The translations under genes were made by a program, and so were the position numbers. From positions 2,271,001 to 2,335,000 of the forward strand of contig NZ_CP072597.1 in assembly GCF_018847975.1 (NCBI RefSeq): a DNA stretch of 64,000 bases, in the 5' to 3' direction. Positions 1 through 9,477 of the stretch are shown here, in pieces. The stretch is from Lysobacter sp. K5869. Lineage in GTDB: Bacteria > Pseudomonadota > Gammaproteobacteria > Xanthomonadales > Xanthomonadaceae. Below the pieces are notes generated by a model. The model saw only the letters and a program-made list of their open reading frames with translations, had not been told where the DNA came from and searched no databases. Positions within the stretch are counted from its first letter, which is position 1; every line of letters starts with the position of its first letter.

Positions 1-180
1 GTTGGTCATCGACTTGTGGGCTTTCTGATAGATCGCCTCGACCGGCTGGCCTTCGTCGCTGTCCTTGTTCTTCTTGAACATCTTGCCGACCCGCGTGCAG
101 CCGGTGCCGGCTACGGCCACGATCAGCAGCAGGGACACCAGGCGCAGGACGGCGCGGGACGGGGTGGAACGATCGGTCAT
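1..180 (-). CDS. bamD: Outer-membrane assembly lipoprotein BamD, N-terminal part (truncated by window edge)
   Basis: Reading the minus strand from an ATG at 180 gives 60 residues that run off the window. They comprise a basic N-terminus, a hydrophobic stretch, a cysteine in the context AGTGC that can serve as the lipidated residue, then a charged KKNKDSDEGQP linker and VEAIYQKAHKSM, the start of the first TPR-like helix of BamD/ComL. BamD is the essential lipoprotein of the BAM complex that folds outer-membrane beta-barrels. The identity is supported by gene order: bamD stands divergently next to rluD in Pseudomonas and Escherichia. A second in-frame ATG three codons upstream (189) is possible. 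The lipobox is weak at position -3 (Gly). Confidence 0.8.
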   Translation of the reverse strand, partial: MTDRSTPSRAVLRLVSLLLIVAVAGTGCTRVGKMFKKNKDSDEGQPVEAIYQKAHKSMTN

Positions 181-284
181 GGCAGGCATCGACAGGCGCC
201 GGAGGCACGAAGAGCCGATAATAGCAGTCCGCGGGTCCGAGCCCTTAACCGGACCCGTCTTCCCTCATCAGTGCCGACGCCGCA

Positions 285-1259
285 ATGACCGACTCCCGCC
301 AGACCCTGACCGCGACCGTCCCCGACGCCGCCGCCGGCCGCCGTTTCGACGCCGTCCTGGCCGAACTGTTCCCCGATTACTCGCGCTCGCGGCTGGCCGC
401 CTGGATCAAATCCGGCGACGCCCGCCTGAACGGCCGCGAGGCGCGCCCGCGCGACCCGGTCCAGGGCGGCGAATCCGTCGAATTGAACGTGGTCCTGGAT
501 ACCCAGACCCACGCCGTGGCCGAGGACATCGCCCTGGACGTGCTGTACGAGGACGCCGAGGTGATCGTGCTCGACAAGCCCGCCGGGCTGGTCGTCCACC
601 CCGGCGCCGGCAACCCGGCCGGCACCCTGGTCAACGCCCTGCTGCACCGCGACCCGTCGCTGGCCGCGCTGCCGCGCGCCGGCATCGTCCATCGCCTGGA
701 CAAGGACACCTCCGGGGTCATGGTGGTGGCGCGGACCCTGCCGGCGCACACCTCGCTGGTCGATCAGCTGTCCGCGCGCGAAGTCCACCGCCAGTACCTG
801 GCCGTGGTGGTCGGCGCGCTGGTCTCCGGCGGCACCGCCAACGCCGCGATCGACCGCCACCCGCGCGACCGCCTGCGCATGGCCGTGCGCGAGGACGGCC
901 GCGACGCGGTCACCCACTACCGCCTGCGCGAGCGCTTCCGCGCCCACACCTTGCTGGAATGCCGCCTGGAAACCGGGCGCACCCACCAGATCCGCGTGCA
1001 CATGCAGCACCTCAAGCACCCCATCGTCGGCGACCCGCTGTACGGCGGCCCGCTCAAGCTGCCCAAGGGCGCGAGCGATTCGCTGGTGGAGACCCTGCGC
1101 GGCTTCAAGCGTCAGGCGCTGCACGCCGAGACGTTGGAATTCGTCCATCCGGTCAGCGGCGAACCGGTGCGCTGCACCGCGCCGGTGCCGGCCGACATGC
1201 TGCAGCTGATCGCCGAACTGCGCGAGGATTCGCGCGCCGCGGCCGAGGCCGGGCGATGA
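285..1259 (+). CDS. rluD: 23S rRNA pseudouridine(1911/1915/1917) synthase RluD
   Basis: The 324-residue product has an N-terminal S4 RNA-binding domain (about residues 15-80, with [18 protein letters not shown]) and an RluA-type pseudouridine synthase domain. The catalytic motif HRLDKDTSG lies at 136-144, giving Asp139 as nucleophile, the same number as in E. coli RluD. The RTHQIRVH motif follows in the C-terminal half. RluD converts three uridines of helix 69 of 23S rRNA to pseudouridine, which matters for ribosome assembly. The length is normal for the family. The gene is divergent from bamD and its stop overlaps the pgeF start by four bases (ATGA), so the two are probably cotranscribed and translationally coupled. 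Confidence 0.96.
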   Translation: MTDSRQTLTATVPDAAAGRRFDAVLAELFPDYSRSRLAAWIKSGDARLNGREARPRDPVQGGESVELNVVLDTQTHAVAEDIALDVLYEDAEVIVLDKPAGLVVHPGAGNPAGTLVNALLHRDPSLAALPRAGIVHRLDKDTSGVMVVARTLPAHTSLVDQLSAREVHRQYLAVVVGALVSGGTANAAIDRHPRDRLRMAVREDGRDAVTHYRLRERFRAHTLLECRLETGRTHQIRVHMQHLKHPIVGDPLYGGPLKLPKGASDSLVETLRGFKRQALHAETLEFVHPVSGEPVRCTAPVPADMLQLIAELREDSRAAAEAGR

Positions 1260-2029
1260 GCGAGGGCGCTGCGGCCCCCTGGATCGAAGCCGACTGGCCG
1301 GCGCCGCCGGGCGTGCGCGGCTTCACCACGGTGCGTCGCGGCCTGGGCGTGTCGCAGGCGCCGTTCGACTCGCTCAACCTGGGCACGCTCTACGGCGAGC
1401 AGCGCGACGAACCGGCCGCGGTGCTGCGCAACCGCGAACTGCTCGCGCAGGCCGCCGCGCTGCCGTCGCCGCCGCGTTGGCTGCATCAGGTGCACGGCGT
1501 CGGCGTGGTCCGCTTCGACGGCGACGCGCCGGCCGGCGAACCGGAGGGCGACGCCGCGGTGACTTCCACCCCGGGCACGGTGCTGGCGATCCTCACCGCC
1601 GACTGCCTGCCGGTGCTGTTCGCGGCCGAAGACGGCGGCGAAATCGGCGGCGCCCACGCCGGCTGGCGCGGGCTCGCCGACGGCATGCTCGAAGCCACGG
1701 TCGCGGCGATGCGCAGCGAACCCGCGCGCCTGCGCGCCTGGCTCGGCCCGGCCGCGGGGCCGCAGCGCTACGAAATCGGCGCCGAGGTGCGCGAGGCCTT
1801 CCTTGCCGTCGACGCCGCCGCCGAAACCGCGTTCGTCGCGACCAAGCCCGGCCATTGGCGGGTCGATCTCTACGCTCTGGCGCGGCAGCGTCTGGCGCGC
1901 GCCGGAGTGCGCGCCGATCATATCCACGGCGGCGGGCTGTGCACGATTTCGGAGCCCGACCGTTTCTATTCCCACCGCCGCGACCGCCGCACCGGACGCA
2001 TGGCGACTCTCATCTGGATGCAACGATGA
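1256..2029 (+). CDS. pgeF: Purine nucleoside phosphorylase / laccase-domain protein PgeF (YfiH)
   Basis: A 257-residue protein of the DUF152 (multicopper polyphenol oxidoreductase) family. The zinc-binding and catalytic residues are visible in [14 protein letters not shown] and HAGWRGL, plus the family ending SHRRD...GRMATLIW. Family members cleave purine nucleosides; E. coli YfiH has also been linked to peptidoglycan-precursor editing. I chose the ATG that overlaps the rluD stop, because the reading frame stays open far upstream only as a high-GC artefact. The rluD-pgeF pairing is conserved widely. The next gene overlaps its stop by four bases, so a three-gene transcript is likely. Confidence 0.93.
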   Translation: MSEGAAAPWIEADWPAPPGVRGFTTVRRGLGVSQAPFDSLNLGTLYGEQRDEPAAVLRNRELLAQAAALPSPPRWLHQVHGVGVVRFDGDAPAGEPEGDAAVTSTPGTVLAILTADCLPVLFAAEDGGEIGGAHAGWRGLADGMLEATVAAMRSEPARLRAWLGPAAGPQRYEIGAEVREAFLAVDAAAETAFVATKPGHWRVDLYALARQRLARAGVRADHIHGGGLCTISEPDRFYSHRRDRRTGRMATLIWMQR

Positions 2030-2856
2030 CGCACTCGGTCCAACGGACGGCCCTGTTCCTTTCGCTCTGCCTCGCCGCGGCTTGCGGCGCCGTTTCCTTC
2101 GACGCGCGCGCCGGCGACGGCTGCGGCGAACGCAGCTACGACCTGCTGCTCGCCGCCTATCCCGGCGCGCAGAGCGAAACCGGCGACGACGGCGAATTCC
2201 TGCGCACCGCCGGCTCGCCGCAGCGCTGGATCAAGCTCGACGACGTGGCCTGCAAGGTCTGGCCGGCGTCGCCGGACAAGACCTTGTTGGCGGTGCGCCT
2301 GCGCCACGATCAGGCCAGCGGCGAGGTCGATGTCGCCGATCTGGAAGTGCTGGTCGCCGATTCGGCCAAGCCGCGCATCCTGCAGCGCTACCGCGAGAAC
2401 GACGCGCTGACCTCCGACGCGGTGCGGATTTCCTCGGTGACTCTGGACACCGCGCGCTATCGCCTGGACGACAAGACCACCGCGTTCGGCGTGCGCGTGA
2501 CCTACAGCGGTTCCTCGCGGGTCAATCCTTACGAAAGCACGGTGCTGGCGCTCTACGTCGGCGACGGCGCGAAGCTGCGGCCGGTGCTGAGCAATCTGGA
2601 GGTCGCGCTCGACCGCGGCGAATGGGACGGCAATTGCGCGGGCGAGTTCGAGACCGTGCAGCGCACCGTCGCCATCGACGCCAAGCGCGATCATGGATTT
2701 GCCGGCCTGCTGGTCAACTCGGTGTCGCAGGCGCGCCGCAATTCGTCGCGCAACGACGACTGCGAAGACATCTCCGCGCCCAAGCGAAAGAGCAGCGACC
2801 GTCTGCCCTTCGACGGCCAGCGCTACGTCGTGCCGTCCGCGCTGCGTGCGCTGTAA
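2026..2856 (+). CDS. Secreted protein of unknown function
   Basis: A 276-residue protein beginning with a hydrophobic export signal (residues about 8-30, ending in an ARA-type cleavage site). Because LAAAC sits inside this signal, lipoprotein processing is also conceivable. The mature part has four further cysteines and reads like a periplasmic beta-rich protein: alternating short hydrophobic stretches, QRWIKLDDVACKVWPASPDKTLLAVRL near its start, and a hydrophilic tail. I do not recognise a named family. It starts inside the pgeF stop codon (ATGA overlap) and is followed with no gap by the DUF4166 gene, so it sits in the middle of a tightly packed rluD-pgeF-X-DUF4166 run. Signal peptide and operon position are seen; no function is inferred. 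Confidence 0.75.
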   Translation: MTHSVQRTALFLSLCLAAACGAVSFDARAGDGCGERSYDLLLAAYPGAQSETGDDGEFLRTAGSPQRWIKLDDVACKVWPASPDKTLLAVRLRHDQASGEVDVADLEVLVADSAKPRILQRYRENDALTSDAVRISSVTLDTARYRLDDKTTAFGVRVTYSGSSRVNPYESTVLALYVGDGAKLRPVLSNLEVALDRGEWDGNCAGEFETVQRTVAIDAKRDHGFAGLLVNSVSQARRNSSRNDDCEDISAPKRKSSDRLPFDGQRYVVPSALRAL

Positions 2857-3543
2857 ATGAGCGCGAGCGCAGTGAAAAGTTCGCGCGACGCCGAGCGCCT
2901 GGGCGCCCGCGAAGGCTTGTACCCGCGCGCGCTCGGCGTGCGCTTCGTGTTCCTGCCGCGCACGCTGCGGCAGGTGCACGGCCGCGCCGGCCGTCAGCGT
3001 TATGTCGGCGAAGGGCAGGTCGAGCGCGGCCATGGGCTGATCGCCGGCTTGATGGCGCGGGTGGCGCGGTTGCCCAAGGCGCACAACGGGCCGATCGAAG
3101 TCGAGATCGACGCCGGCCCGCGCGGCGAAACCTGGACCCGCCGCTTCGGCAAATCGACGATGCGTTCGCGCCTGATCGAGCGCGACGGGCTGGTGCTGGA
3201 GCGGTTGTGGCCGATGCGTTTCGCCTTCGTCCTGGATCTGGACGGCGAGATCGCCGACGCCGCGGCCTCGGGCACGTTGCCGTTGGACAACGGCGCCTCG
3301 GTGACCGTGTCCTCGCCGGTGATGCCGCTCGCGACGCCAATGCACGGGCCGGACGATCCGGGCCTGTCGTGGCGTTTGGTGCGGGTGCGCCTGCTCGGCG
3401 TGCCGCTGCCGGCGAGTTGGTTCTCGGGGATGCGCGCGCGCGAGTTCGAGCGCGACGGGCGGTATCACTTCGAGGTCGGCGCGCAGTTGCCGGTGGTGGG
3501 GTTGTTGGTGCGGTATCGCGGGTGGTTGGAAGTGGCGGAGTAG
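2857..3543 (+). CDS. DUF4166 domain-containing protein
   Basis: A 228-residue cytoplasmic protein without signal or membrane segment. Its second half matches my recollection of DUF4166: WRLVRVRLLGVPLPASW around residues 168-184, and a C-terminal strand pair with YHFEVGAQLPVVGLLVRYRGWL. In many bacteria this domain is fused to the C-terminus of saccharopine-dehydrogenase-like Rossmann proteins; here it stands alone. Its biochemical role is unknown. The start codon directly abuts the preceding TAA stop, so it is almost certainly translated from the same message. Codon usage resembles the neighbours. Confidence 0.75.
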   Translation: MSASAVKSSRDAERLGAREGLYPRALGVRFVFLPRTLRQVHGRAGRQRYVGEGQVERGHGLIAGLMARVARLPKAHNGPIEVEIDAGPRGETWTRRFGKSTMRSRLIERDGLVLERLWPMRFAFVLDLDGEIADAAASGTLPLDNGASVTVSSPVMPLATPMHGPDDPGLSWRLVRVRLLGVPLPASWFSGMRAREFERDGRYHFEVGAQLPVVGLLVRYRGWLEVAE

Positions 3544-3716
3544 GTCGGCGTTTCGCGGTTTTGCTGTTCCGTCTCCGCCGTTGTCGCGTTTCGACGTTTG
3601 AGCCGTCGCGCTTCCTTCGTTCACCCTCCTGACACGGTCGTTCGCGATCTCCTCATCGTCATTCGCCGCCCGCGCGCTCATTCGTCGTCCCACGCCGTCA
3701 TTCGTTGCCCCAACAC

Positions 3717-3824
3717 CGTCATTCCGGCGAAAGCCGGAATCCATTTTGCCGTTGCTTCCATTGGCCGCTTCGCGCGAGCGTAGGAGCAAGATCAAAATGG
3801 ATTCCGGCTTTCGCCGGAATGACG
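3717..3824. repeat. Perfect 32-bp inverted repeat (REP/MITE-like element)
   Basis: Two 32-base arms, 3717-3748 and 3793-3824, are exact reverse complements, separated by 44 bases. Each arm itself contains the small palindrome TTCCGGCGAAAGCCGGAA. This type of sequence (CGTCATTCCGGCGAAAGCCG) recurs in intergenic DNA of many proteobacteria. Upstream, from about 3655, the motif GTCATTCG recurs three times in degraded form at about 20-30 base spacing, suggesting older or partial copies. The rest of the 673-base gap (3544-4216), apart from the 24-bp repeats at 4100-4170, shows nothing I recognise. The pair could fold as a strong hairpin ending the upstream operon. Confidence 0.85.
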
Positions 3825-4099
3825 GCGTTGAGGGGCCGCGATGTCGGCTAGGGGGCGATTGCGTGGCCTGGGGTGGTGGTGGCGAATTTCGCAGCTTCGG
3901 TTGGCGGCGGCGGAGCATCGTCGTCGCGGTCGGCATGAGCCGATAACGCATCCGCCGCCCGGCCGGCCCCGAAATCGCCCCAACGCCGCCGATTGGCGGC
4001 ACACTCGCGCTTGCGAACGGATCGCCGACTCGCCCGGCATGGAAGCGTCCCTCCCGCGTTTCGAGTACCGTCCATGAGCTTTGAACATCCAGTGTGGGA

Positions 4100-4170
4100 A
4101 GCGCCGCGTCGCGCAGTTTGGGGCGCGCCGCGTCCTGCCGTTTGGGGAACGCCGCGTCTTGGTTTCTCGG
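4100..4170. repeat. Three tandem copies of a 24-bp unit upstream of the permease gene
   Basis: Units at 4100-4123, 4124-4147 and 4148-4170 share the core GCCGCGTC followed by a TTTGGGG-like tail; the third copy is diverged. The period of 24 is a multiple of three, so the permease reading frame stays open through it, which creates a spurious N-terminal extension. The repeat ends about 46 bases before the likely GTG start. Confidence 0.75.
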
Positions 4171-4216
4171 CGGCGGGTGCCGTCGTGGTTGGGTTGGCGG
4201 ACGGGGGACGCGGACG

Positions 4217-5824
4217 GTGAACACCGAATTGAAGAAACTGCAGCGCTCGTGGTTCGTCCCCGGCGACCTCAACGGCTTCTTCGGCCTCGTCGTCGACAAC
4301 CTCTCGATCCTCGGCTTCATCGCCGCCGCGCTGATCGGCATCTTCGGTTTCCCGGCCGAAGTCATCTACACCCGCATGTTTCCCGGCACCGCGTTCGGCG
4401 TGCTGGTCGGCAATCTGATCTACACCTGGATGGCGCGCCGCCTGGCCGCGCGCAGCGGCCGCGACGATGTCACCGCGATGCCGCTCGGCCTGGACGCGCC
4501 GACCAGCATCGGCATGGCCTTGCTGGTGCTCGGCCCGGCCTTCGTCGGCTTCAAGCAAGGCGGCATGGACGAAATGGCCGCCGCCGACGCCACCTGGAAG
4601 CTCGGCATGGCCGCGCTGATCGTGATGGGCGCGCTGAAGTTCGCGCTGTCGTTCATCGGCGACGCGGTCAGCCGCCTGATTCCGCGCGCCGGCCTGCTTG
4701 GCTCGATCGCCGGCACCGCGCTGGTGCTGATGGGCTTCTTGCCGCTGATCGAAACCTTGCGTTCGCCGCTGGTCGGGTTCATGACGCTCGGGTTGTTGCT
4801 GTACGTGCTGGTCGCGAAGGGCAAGTTGCCGGTGAAGTTGCCGGGCGTGTTCGTCGCGTTCGTGTTTGGGACGGTGTTGTTCTACGGCTTCGGGGCGGTT
4901 GGGTTGGGAGCTCCGGGCTTCGGTTGGCCAGAGCCGCAGCCTCTGCGCCCCGTGTTGCCGCTGCCCACGCTCGGCTTCATCGAAGGCCTGCCGTACACGC
5001 TGCCGTACCTGCAGCTGCTGCTGCCGTTCGGCTTGCTGATGGTGGTCGGCGGCATCAACGTCAGCGAAAGCGCGCGCGCGGCCGGCGACGATTACCGCAC
5101 CCGCGACATCCTGCTGGCCGAGGCGTTCTCGACCTTGGTCGCCGGCTTCGTCGGCGGCGTCGCCCAGACCACGCCCTACATCGGCCAGCCCGCGTACAAG
5201 CACATGGGCGCGCGCAGCGGCTACACCTTGTTGACCGGCTTGTTCATCGGCCTGGGCGGCATGCTCGGCCTCGTCTCGGGCTTGGTGCAGTGGCTGCCGC
5301 TGGCGGTGCTGGCGCCGATCATCGTCTACGTCGCGCTCGACATCACCACACAGGCGTTCCAGGCCACCCCGGCCAAGCACGCCACCGCGATGGTGTTCGG
5401 CTTCCTGCCGCCGGTGGCGTACATGCTCTCGATCAAGACCGGCAATCCGAGCTGGATCGACCCGGCCCGCCACGCCGAACTGACCGGCCTGCTCGACGGC
5501 CACGGCCTGCCCGAACTGGCGGTGATCGTGACCCTGGGCAACGGCTTCATCATGACCTCGATGATCTGGACCTCGGCGGTGGCCTCGATGGTCGACGGCC
5601 GCCTGCGCCGCGCCGCGGCCTTCCTGCTCGGCGGCGCGGGGCTGGCGCTGTTCGGCATCATCCATTCGGTCGACCCGCGCGGCGGCGTGTACCTGCCGTG
5701 GGCGCTGGAAGGGCTGCAGAAGACCATAGCCTGGCAGTTCATCGGCGCCTATATCGGGCTGGCGGTCTTGCTGATCCTGCTGTCGCTGCAGCGCGATCCG
5801 GTCGAACCGCCGGCGCCGGCTTGA
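4217..5824 (+). CDS. NCS2-family permease (xanthine/uracil/adenine-type)
   Basis: A 535-residue polytopic membrane protein with about 12-14 hydrophobic segments. It starts NTELKKLQRSWFVPGDLNGFFGL and contains DDVTAMPLGLDAPTS and GGINVSESARAAGDDYRTRDILLAEAFSTLVAGFVGGVAQTTPYIGQ-type sequence typical of nucleobase:cation symporter-2 proteins in the second half. These transport purines, pyrimidines or related compounds into the cell; the substrate here cannot be read from sequence. I chose the GTG at 4217 because a GGGGGA ribosome site lies about ten bases upstream and the family N-terminus begins there. The longer ATG at 4094 would add residues encoded by a 24-bp repeat. No purine riboswitch is seen. 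Confidence 0.85.
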   Translation: MNTELKKLQRSWFVPGDLNGFFGLVVDNLSILGFIAAALIGIFGFPAEVIYTRMFPGTAFGVLVGNLIYTWMARRLAARSGRDDVTAMPLGLDAPTSIGMALLVLGPAFVGFKQGGMDEMAAADATWKLGMAALIVMGALKFALSFIGDAVSRLIPRAGLLGSIAGTALVLMGFLPLIETLRSPLVGFMTLGLLLYVLVAKGKLPVKLPGVFVAFVFGTVLFYGFGAVGLGAPGFGWPEPQPLRPVLPLPTLGFIEGLPYTLPYLQLLLPFGLLMVVGGINVSESARAAGDDYRTRDILLAEAFSTLVAGFVGGVAQTTPYIGQPAYKHMGARSGYTLLTGLFIGLGGMLGLVSGLVQWLPLAVLAPIIVYVALDITTQAFQATPAKHATAMVFGFLPPVAYMLSIKTGNPSWIDPARHAELTGLLDGHGLPELAVIVTLGNGFIMTSMIWTSAVASMVDGRLRRAAAFLLGGAGLALFGIIHSVDPRGGVYLPWALEGLQKTIAWQFIGAYIGLAVLLILLSLQRDPVEPPAPA

Positions 5825-5875
5825 GAGCCCGCGCCCGCGGCCCCAGATCGATAAGCCCACCCACCGGCCCACGCC

Positions 5876-6406
5876 ATGTCCCTGCAGAACGAACTCAACG
5901 CCGTGCCCGGCGTGACCGCGCAACCCGAAGCCGCGACCCGCGACTTCGTGTTCAACCACACCATGCTGCGGATCAAGGATCCGCAGGCCTCGCTGGATTT
6001 CTACACCCGCGTGCTCGGCTTCACCTTGGTGCGCAAGCGCGATTTCGCGGAGGCGCAATTCAGCCTGTACTTCCTGGTGCTGGTGAACGACCCGGCGCAG
6101 ATTCCGGCCGAGGAGCCGGCGCGCGGCGAATGGCTGCTGAGCCAGCGCGGCGTGCTCGAACTCACCCACAACCACGGCACCGAGAACGACGCGGATTTCG
6201 CCTACCACCACGGCAACAGCGACCCGCGCGGCTTCGGCCACATCTGCGTGTCGGTGCCGGACGTGGAAGCGGCCTGCGCGCGCTTCGAGCAGCTCGGCGT
6301 GGCGTTCCAGAAGCGGCTGACCGACGGGCGGATGAAGGACATCGCCTTCATCAAGGACCCGGATGGCTATTGGGTCGAAATCCTGCAGCCGACGTCGCGG
6401 GTGTAA
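5876..6406 (+). CDS. gloA: Lactoylglutathione lyase (glyoxalase I)
   Basis: A 176-residue single-domain enzyme that converts the hemithioacetal of methylglyoxal and glutathione to S-lactoylglutathione, detoxifying methylglyoxal in the cytoplasm. It aligns by eye with the longer, eukaryote-like form: [21 protein letters not shown] near residue 29, then [13 protein letters not shown]. Metal ligands are probably His28, Glu95, His122 (GFGHI) and Glu168 (WVEIL). Eukaryote-like glyoxalases of this length are usually zinc enzymes. The gene follows the permease by 51 bases on the same strand and is closed by a strong hairpin terminator. Confidence 0.93.
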   Translation: MSLQNELNAVPGVTAQPEAATRDFVFNHTMLRIKDPQASLDFYTRVLGFTLVRKRDFAEAQFSLYFLVLVNDPAQIPAEEPARGEWLLSQRGVLELTHNHGTENDADFAYHHGNSDPRGFGHICVSVPDVEAACARFEQLGVAFQKRLTDGRMKDIAFIKDPDGYWVEILQPTSRV

Positions 6407-6451
6407 GCCATCCAGACGCGACGGCCCGCCACCGTCGCGCCGCTATTCCCC

Positions 6452-6493
6452 GATCCCCCGGGCCGCATCCGCGACCCGGGGGATCGTCTTTTT
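6452..6493 (+). terminator. Rho-independent terminator after gloA
   Basis: An 11-bp perfect stem (GATCCCCCGGG at 6452-6462 with its complement at 6475-6485), a 12-base loop, and a T-rich tail GTCTTTTT immediately after. It lies 45 bases past the gloA stop. Confidence 0.9.
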
Positions 6494-6543
6494 GGAGCCC
6501 GCGAACGCATCCGCCGCGCCACCGCCGAACTCGCCGCGAAAAC

Positions 6544-6620
6544 CCCGCCCCCCATTCCCCATTCCCGCTTCTCTATCCCCGCTTCCCTATTCCCCGCTTC
6601 CCACTCCCGCGTCTCCTCCA
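6544..6620. repeat. Pyrimidine-rich degenerate repeat upstream of clpB
   Basis: The stretch is almost all C and T on the plus strand and repeats variations of ATTCCCCGCTTCCC five or six times. It lies in the 225 bases between the gloA terminator and clpB. Nothing else recognisable, such as a clear heat-shock sigma-32 promoter, could be assigned in this gap with confidence. Confidence 0.5.
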
Positions 6621-6718
6621 ACCTTGAAACCCCCGCCAAAGCCCGCATTAACAGGTCATTCGCGGCCCGCGCGCGACACTCGCGTCCCAGCCGCCACCTA
6701 TCTTTCGGAGAACCCTCC

Positions 6719-9304
6719 ATGCGGATGGACAAGCTGACCTCGCGCTTCCAGCAGGCTTTGCAGGACGCGCAATCGCTGGCGGTCGGACGCGACCACAGCG
6801 TGATCGAACCCGCGCACCTGCTGACCGCCTTGCTCGACCAGAGCGGCGGCAGCACGCGCCCCTTGCTGGCCCAGTCCGGCGTCAACGTGCCGCTGCTGCG
6901 CGAACGCCTGGGCGAGGCGCTGGAAAAGCTGCCCAAGGTCAGCGGGCAGGCCGGCAATGTGTCGATCGGCAACGATCTGGCGCGCCTGCTCAACGTCACC
7001 GACAAACTGGCGCAGCAGCGCAACGACGCCTTCATCGCCAGCGAACTGTTCCTGCTCGCCGCGCTCGACGACGGCGGCGACGCCGGCCGCACGCTCAAGG
7101 CCGCGGGCGCGACCAAGGCCAAGCTCGAGACGGCCATCGACAAACTGCGCGGAGGCGAGAGCGTGCAATCGGAAAACGCCGAAGACCAGCGGCAAGCGCT
7201 GGAAAAATACTGCATCGACCTGACCGCGCGCGCCGAGAACGGCAAGCTCGATCCGGTGGTCGGCCGCGACGAAGAGATCCGCCGCACCATCCAGGTGCTG
7301 CAGCGCCGGACCAAGAACAACCCGGTGCTGATCGGCGAACCCGGCGTGGGCAAGACCGCGATCGTCGAAGGCTTGGCCCAGCGCATCGTCAACAACGAGG
7401 TGCCCGAAGGCCTGCGCGGCAAGCGCGTGCTCTCGCTCGACATGGGCGCGCTGATCGCCGGCGCCAAGTTCCGCGGCGAGTTCGAGGAGCGCTTGAAGGC
7501 CGTGCTGAACGATCTGTCGAAGAACGAAGGTCAGGTGATCTTGTTCATCGACGAACTGCACACCATGGTCGGCGCCGGCAAGGCCGAGGGCGCGATGGAC
7601 GCGGGCAACATGCTCAAGCCGGCGCTCGCGCGCGGCGAGCTGCACTGCATCGGCGCGACCACGCTCGACGAATACCGCAAGTACGTGGAGAAGGACGCCG
7701 CGCTGGAGCGCCGCTTCCAGAAAGTGTTCGTCGGCGAGCCGACGGTCGAGGACACCATCGCGATCCTGCGCGGGCTCAAGGAGCGCTACGCCGTGCACCA
7801 CGGCGTGGAGATCACTGACCCGGCCATCGTCGCCGCGGCCACGCTCTCGCACCGCTACATCGCCGACCGCCAATTGCCCGACAAGGCCATCGATCTGATG
7901 GACGAGGCGGCGTCGCGCATCCGCATGGAGATCGATTCCAAGCCGGAAGAGCTCGACCGCAAGGAGCGCCGGCTGATCCAGCTCAAGATCCAGCGCGAGG
8001 CGCTGAAGAAGGAGAAGGACGCCGAATCCAAGCAGCGCCTGGCCGATCTTGAAGCCGAGATCGCCGTCCTGGAGCGCGAGTTCAACGACCTGGAAGAGGT
8101 GTGGAAGGCCGAGAAGGCGACCTTGCAGGGCGCGACCAAGATCAAGGAGCAGATCGAGCAGGCCAAGCTCGATCTGGAAGCCGCGCAGCGCACGCAAGAC
8201 TTCGGCCGCATGAGCGAAATCCAGTACGGCAAGCTGCCGGAGCTGGAAAAGCAGCTCAAGGCCGCGCAGGAAGCCGAAACCCAGGGCTTCAAGCTGCTGC
8301 AGGACAAGGTCACCGCCGAGGAGATCGCCGAGGTCGTCGCGCGTTGGACCGGCATCCCGGTGGCGAAGATGCTCGAAGGCGAGCGCGACAAGCTGCTGAA
8401 GATGGAGCAGGTGCTGCACGCGCGCGTGGTCGGCCAGGACGAGGCGGTGCGCGTGGTGTCCGACGCGGTGCGGCGTTCGCGCGCGGGCCTGTCCGATCCC
8501 AACCGTCCCAGCGGCTCGTTCCTGTTCCTCGGCCCGACCGGCGTGGGCAAGACCGAGCTGTGCAAGGCGCTGGCCGAGTTCCTGTTCGATTCGTCCGACG
8601 CGATGGTGCGCATCGACATGAGCGAGTTCATGGAGAAGCACGCGGTCAGCCGTCTGGTCGGCGCGCCTCCGGGCTATGTCGGCTATGAAGAGGGCGGTTA
8701 TCTCACCGAGGCGGTGCGTCGCCGTCCTTACAGCGTGATCCTGCTCGACGAAGTCGAGAAGGCGCACCCGGACGTGTTCAACATCCTGCTGCAGGTGCTC
8801 GACGACGGCCGCCTCACCGACGGCCAGGGCCGCACCGTGGACTTCCGCAACACGGTGATCGTGATGACCTCGAACCTGGGTTCGCAGTTGATCCAGGAGT
8901 TCAGCCACGACGCCTCGCCGGACGCCTACACGCAGATGAAGACCGCGGTGATGGGCGTGGTGCAGACCCACTTCCGCCCGGAGTTCATCAACCGGCTCGA
9001 CGACATCGTGGTGTTCCACCCGCTGGAGAAGAGCCAGATCCGCGAGATCGCCAAGATCCAGCTGCACGGTTTGGAGAAGCGTCTGCTCGAGCGCGGCCTG
9101 AAGCTGTCGCTGAGCGATTCGGCGCTGACCTTGATCGGCAACGTCGGCTTCGACCCGGTGTACGGCGCGCGGCCGCTCAAGCGCGCGGTGCAGCAGCAGA
9201 TCGAGAATCCGCTGGCGCAGAAGATCCTCGGCGGCGAGTTCGTCAACGGCGATACGATCCAGGTCGAGGCCGAGGGTGGGCATTTGGTGTTCCGCAAGGT
9301 GTAA
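6719..9304 (+). CDS. clpB: ATP-dependent chaperone (disaggregase) ClpB
   Basis: An 861-residue Hsp100 protein that, with DnaK/DnaJ/GrpE, threads aggregated proteins through a hexameric pore. Domains in order: N-terminal Clp repeat domain (1-150), first AAA+ module with Walker A GEPGVGKT at 206-213 and Walker [11 protein letters not shown], a coiled-coil middle domain (about 400-530, rich in K/E heptads, typical of ClpB), and a second AAA+ module with GPTGVGKT at 605-612 and GYVGYEEGG pore loop. Length is standard. A GGAGA ribosome site precedes the ATG. In Pseudomonas and E. coli clpB directly follows pgeF; here four genes and repeats separate them. Its own terminator follows. Confidence 0.97.
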   Translation: MRMDKLTSRFQQALQDAQSLAVGRDHSVIEPAHLLTALLDQSGGSTRPLLAQSGVNVPLLRERLGEALEKLPKVSGQAGNVSIGNDLARLLNVTDKLAQQRNDAFIASELFLLAALDDGGDAGRTLKAAGATKAKLETAIDKLRGGESVQSENAEDQRQALEKYCIDLTARAENGKLDPVVGRDEEIRRTIQVLQRRTKNNPVLIGEPGVGKTAIVEGLAQRIVNNEVPEGLRGKRVLSLDMGALIAGAKFRGEFEERLKAVLNDLSKNEGQVILFIDELHTMVGAGKAEGAMDAGNMLKPALARGELHCIGATTLDEYRKYVEKDAALERRFQKVFVGEPTVEDTIAILRGLKERYAVHHGVEITDPAIVAAATLSHRYIADRQLPDKAIDLMDEAASRIRMEIDSKPEELDRKERRLIQLKIQREALKKEKDAESKQRLADLEAEIAVLEREFNDLEEVWKAEKATLQGATKIKEQIEQAKLDLEAAQRTQDFGRMSEIQYGKLPELEKQLKAAQEAETQGFKLLQDKVTAEEIAEVVARWTGIPVAKMLEGERDKLLKMEQVLHARVVGQDEAVRVVSDAVRRSRAGLSDPNRPSGSFLFLGPTGVGKTELCKALAEFLFDSSDAMVRIDMSEFMEKHAVSRLVGAPPGYVGYEEGGYLTEAVRRRPYSVILLDEVEKAHPDVFNILLQVLDDGRLTDGQGRTVDFRNTVIVMTSNLGSQLIQEFSHDASPDAYTQMKTAVMGVVQTHFRPEFINRLDDIVVFHPLEKSQIREIAKIQLHGLEKRLLERGLKLSLSDSALTLIGNVGFDPVYGARPLKRAVQQQIENPLAQKILGGEFVNGDTIQVEAEGGHLVFRKV

Positions 9305-9331
9305 GCCGCGGCGGATTCCAGGCAAGCGAAA

Positions 9332-9356
9332 ACGGCCCGCGATGCGGGCCGTTTTT
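9332..9356 (+). terminator. Rho-independent terminator after clpB
   Basis: Nine-bp perfect GC-rich stem (9332-9340 with 9344-9352) with a GAT loop and five T residues at its end. Since it is preceded by AAAA it may also act on the opposite strand. Confidence 0.9.
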
Positions 9357-9390
9357 GTGTGCGGGGGTAGGGTGGGGCGCGGTGGTTGCG

Positions 9391-9462
9391 GTGTCGCGGT
9401 CGCGAAAGGCTTCGGATCGCCCCTGGGCTACCTGTAGGAGCGGCGCAAGCCGCGACCGCGAA
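9391..9462. repeat. REP-type palindromic element (GTAGGAGCGGCG family), single pair
   Basis: A copy of the family TGTAGGAGCGGCGCAAGCCG followed by CGACCGCGA lies at 9433-9462. A partial reverse-oriented remnant (TCGCGGTCGCG) is seen near 9393. The same family recurs at 28.0-28.6, 31.5-31.6 and 44.2-44.6 kb of this window. Confidence 0.8.
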
Positions 9463-9477
9463 CCACAAACCCCGGCG

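Noticed and set aside
65..1255. Extension of the pgeF frame upstream through rluD
   Set aside because: The extension is antiphase to rluD, strongly Arg/Pro-rich, and the ATG overlapping the rluD stop gives the normal PgeF N-terminus.
4094..4216. 41-residue N-terminal extension of the permease
   Set aside because: It is encoded by the 24-bp tandem repeat and does not resemble permease N-termini; the GTG at 4217 has a ribosome site.
3848..6241. Minus-strand frame of 797 codons opposite the permease and glyoxalase genes
   Set aside because: The product is repetitive Gln/Arg/His/Asp sequence caused by codon-position complementarity, with no recognisable domain.
6698..9325. Very long minus-strand reading frame opposite clpB (875 codons)
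   Set aside because: It mirrors clpB over its whole length, is rich in Arg/His/Gln/Val as antisense frames in GC-rich DNA are, has no family features or ribosome site, and clpB itself is certain.
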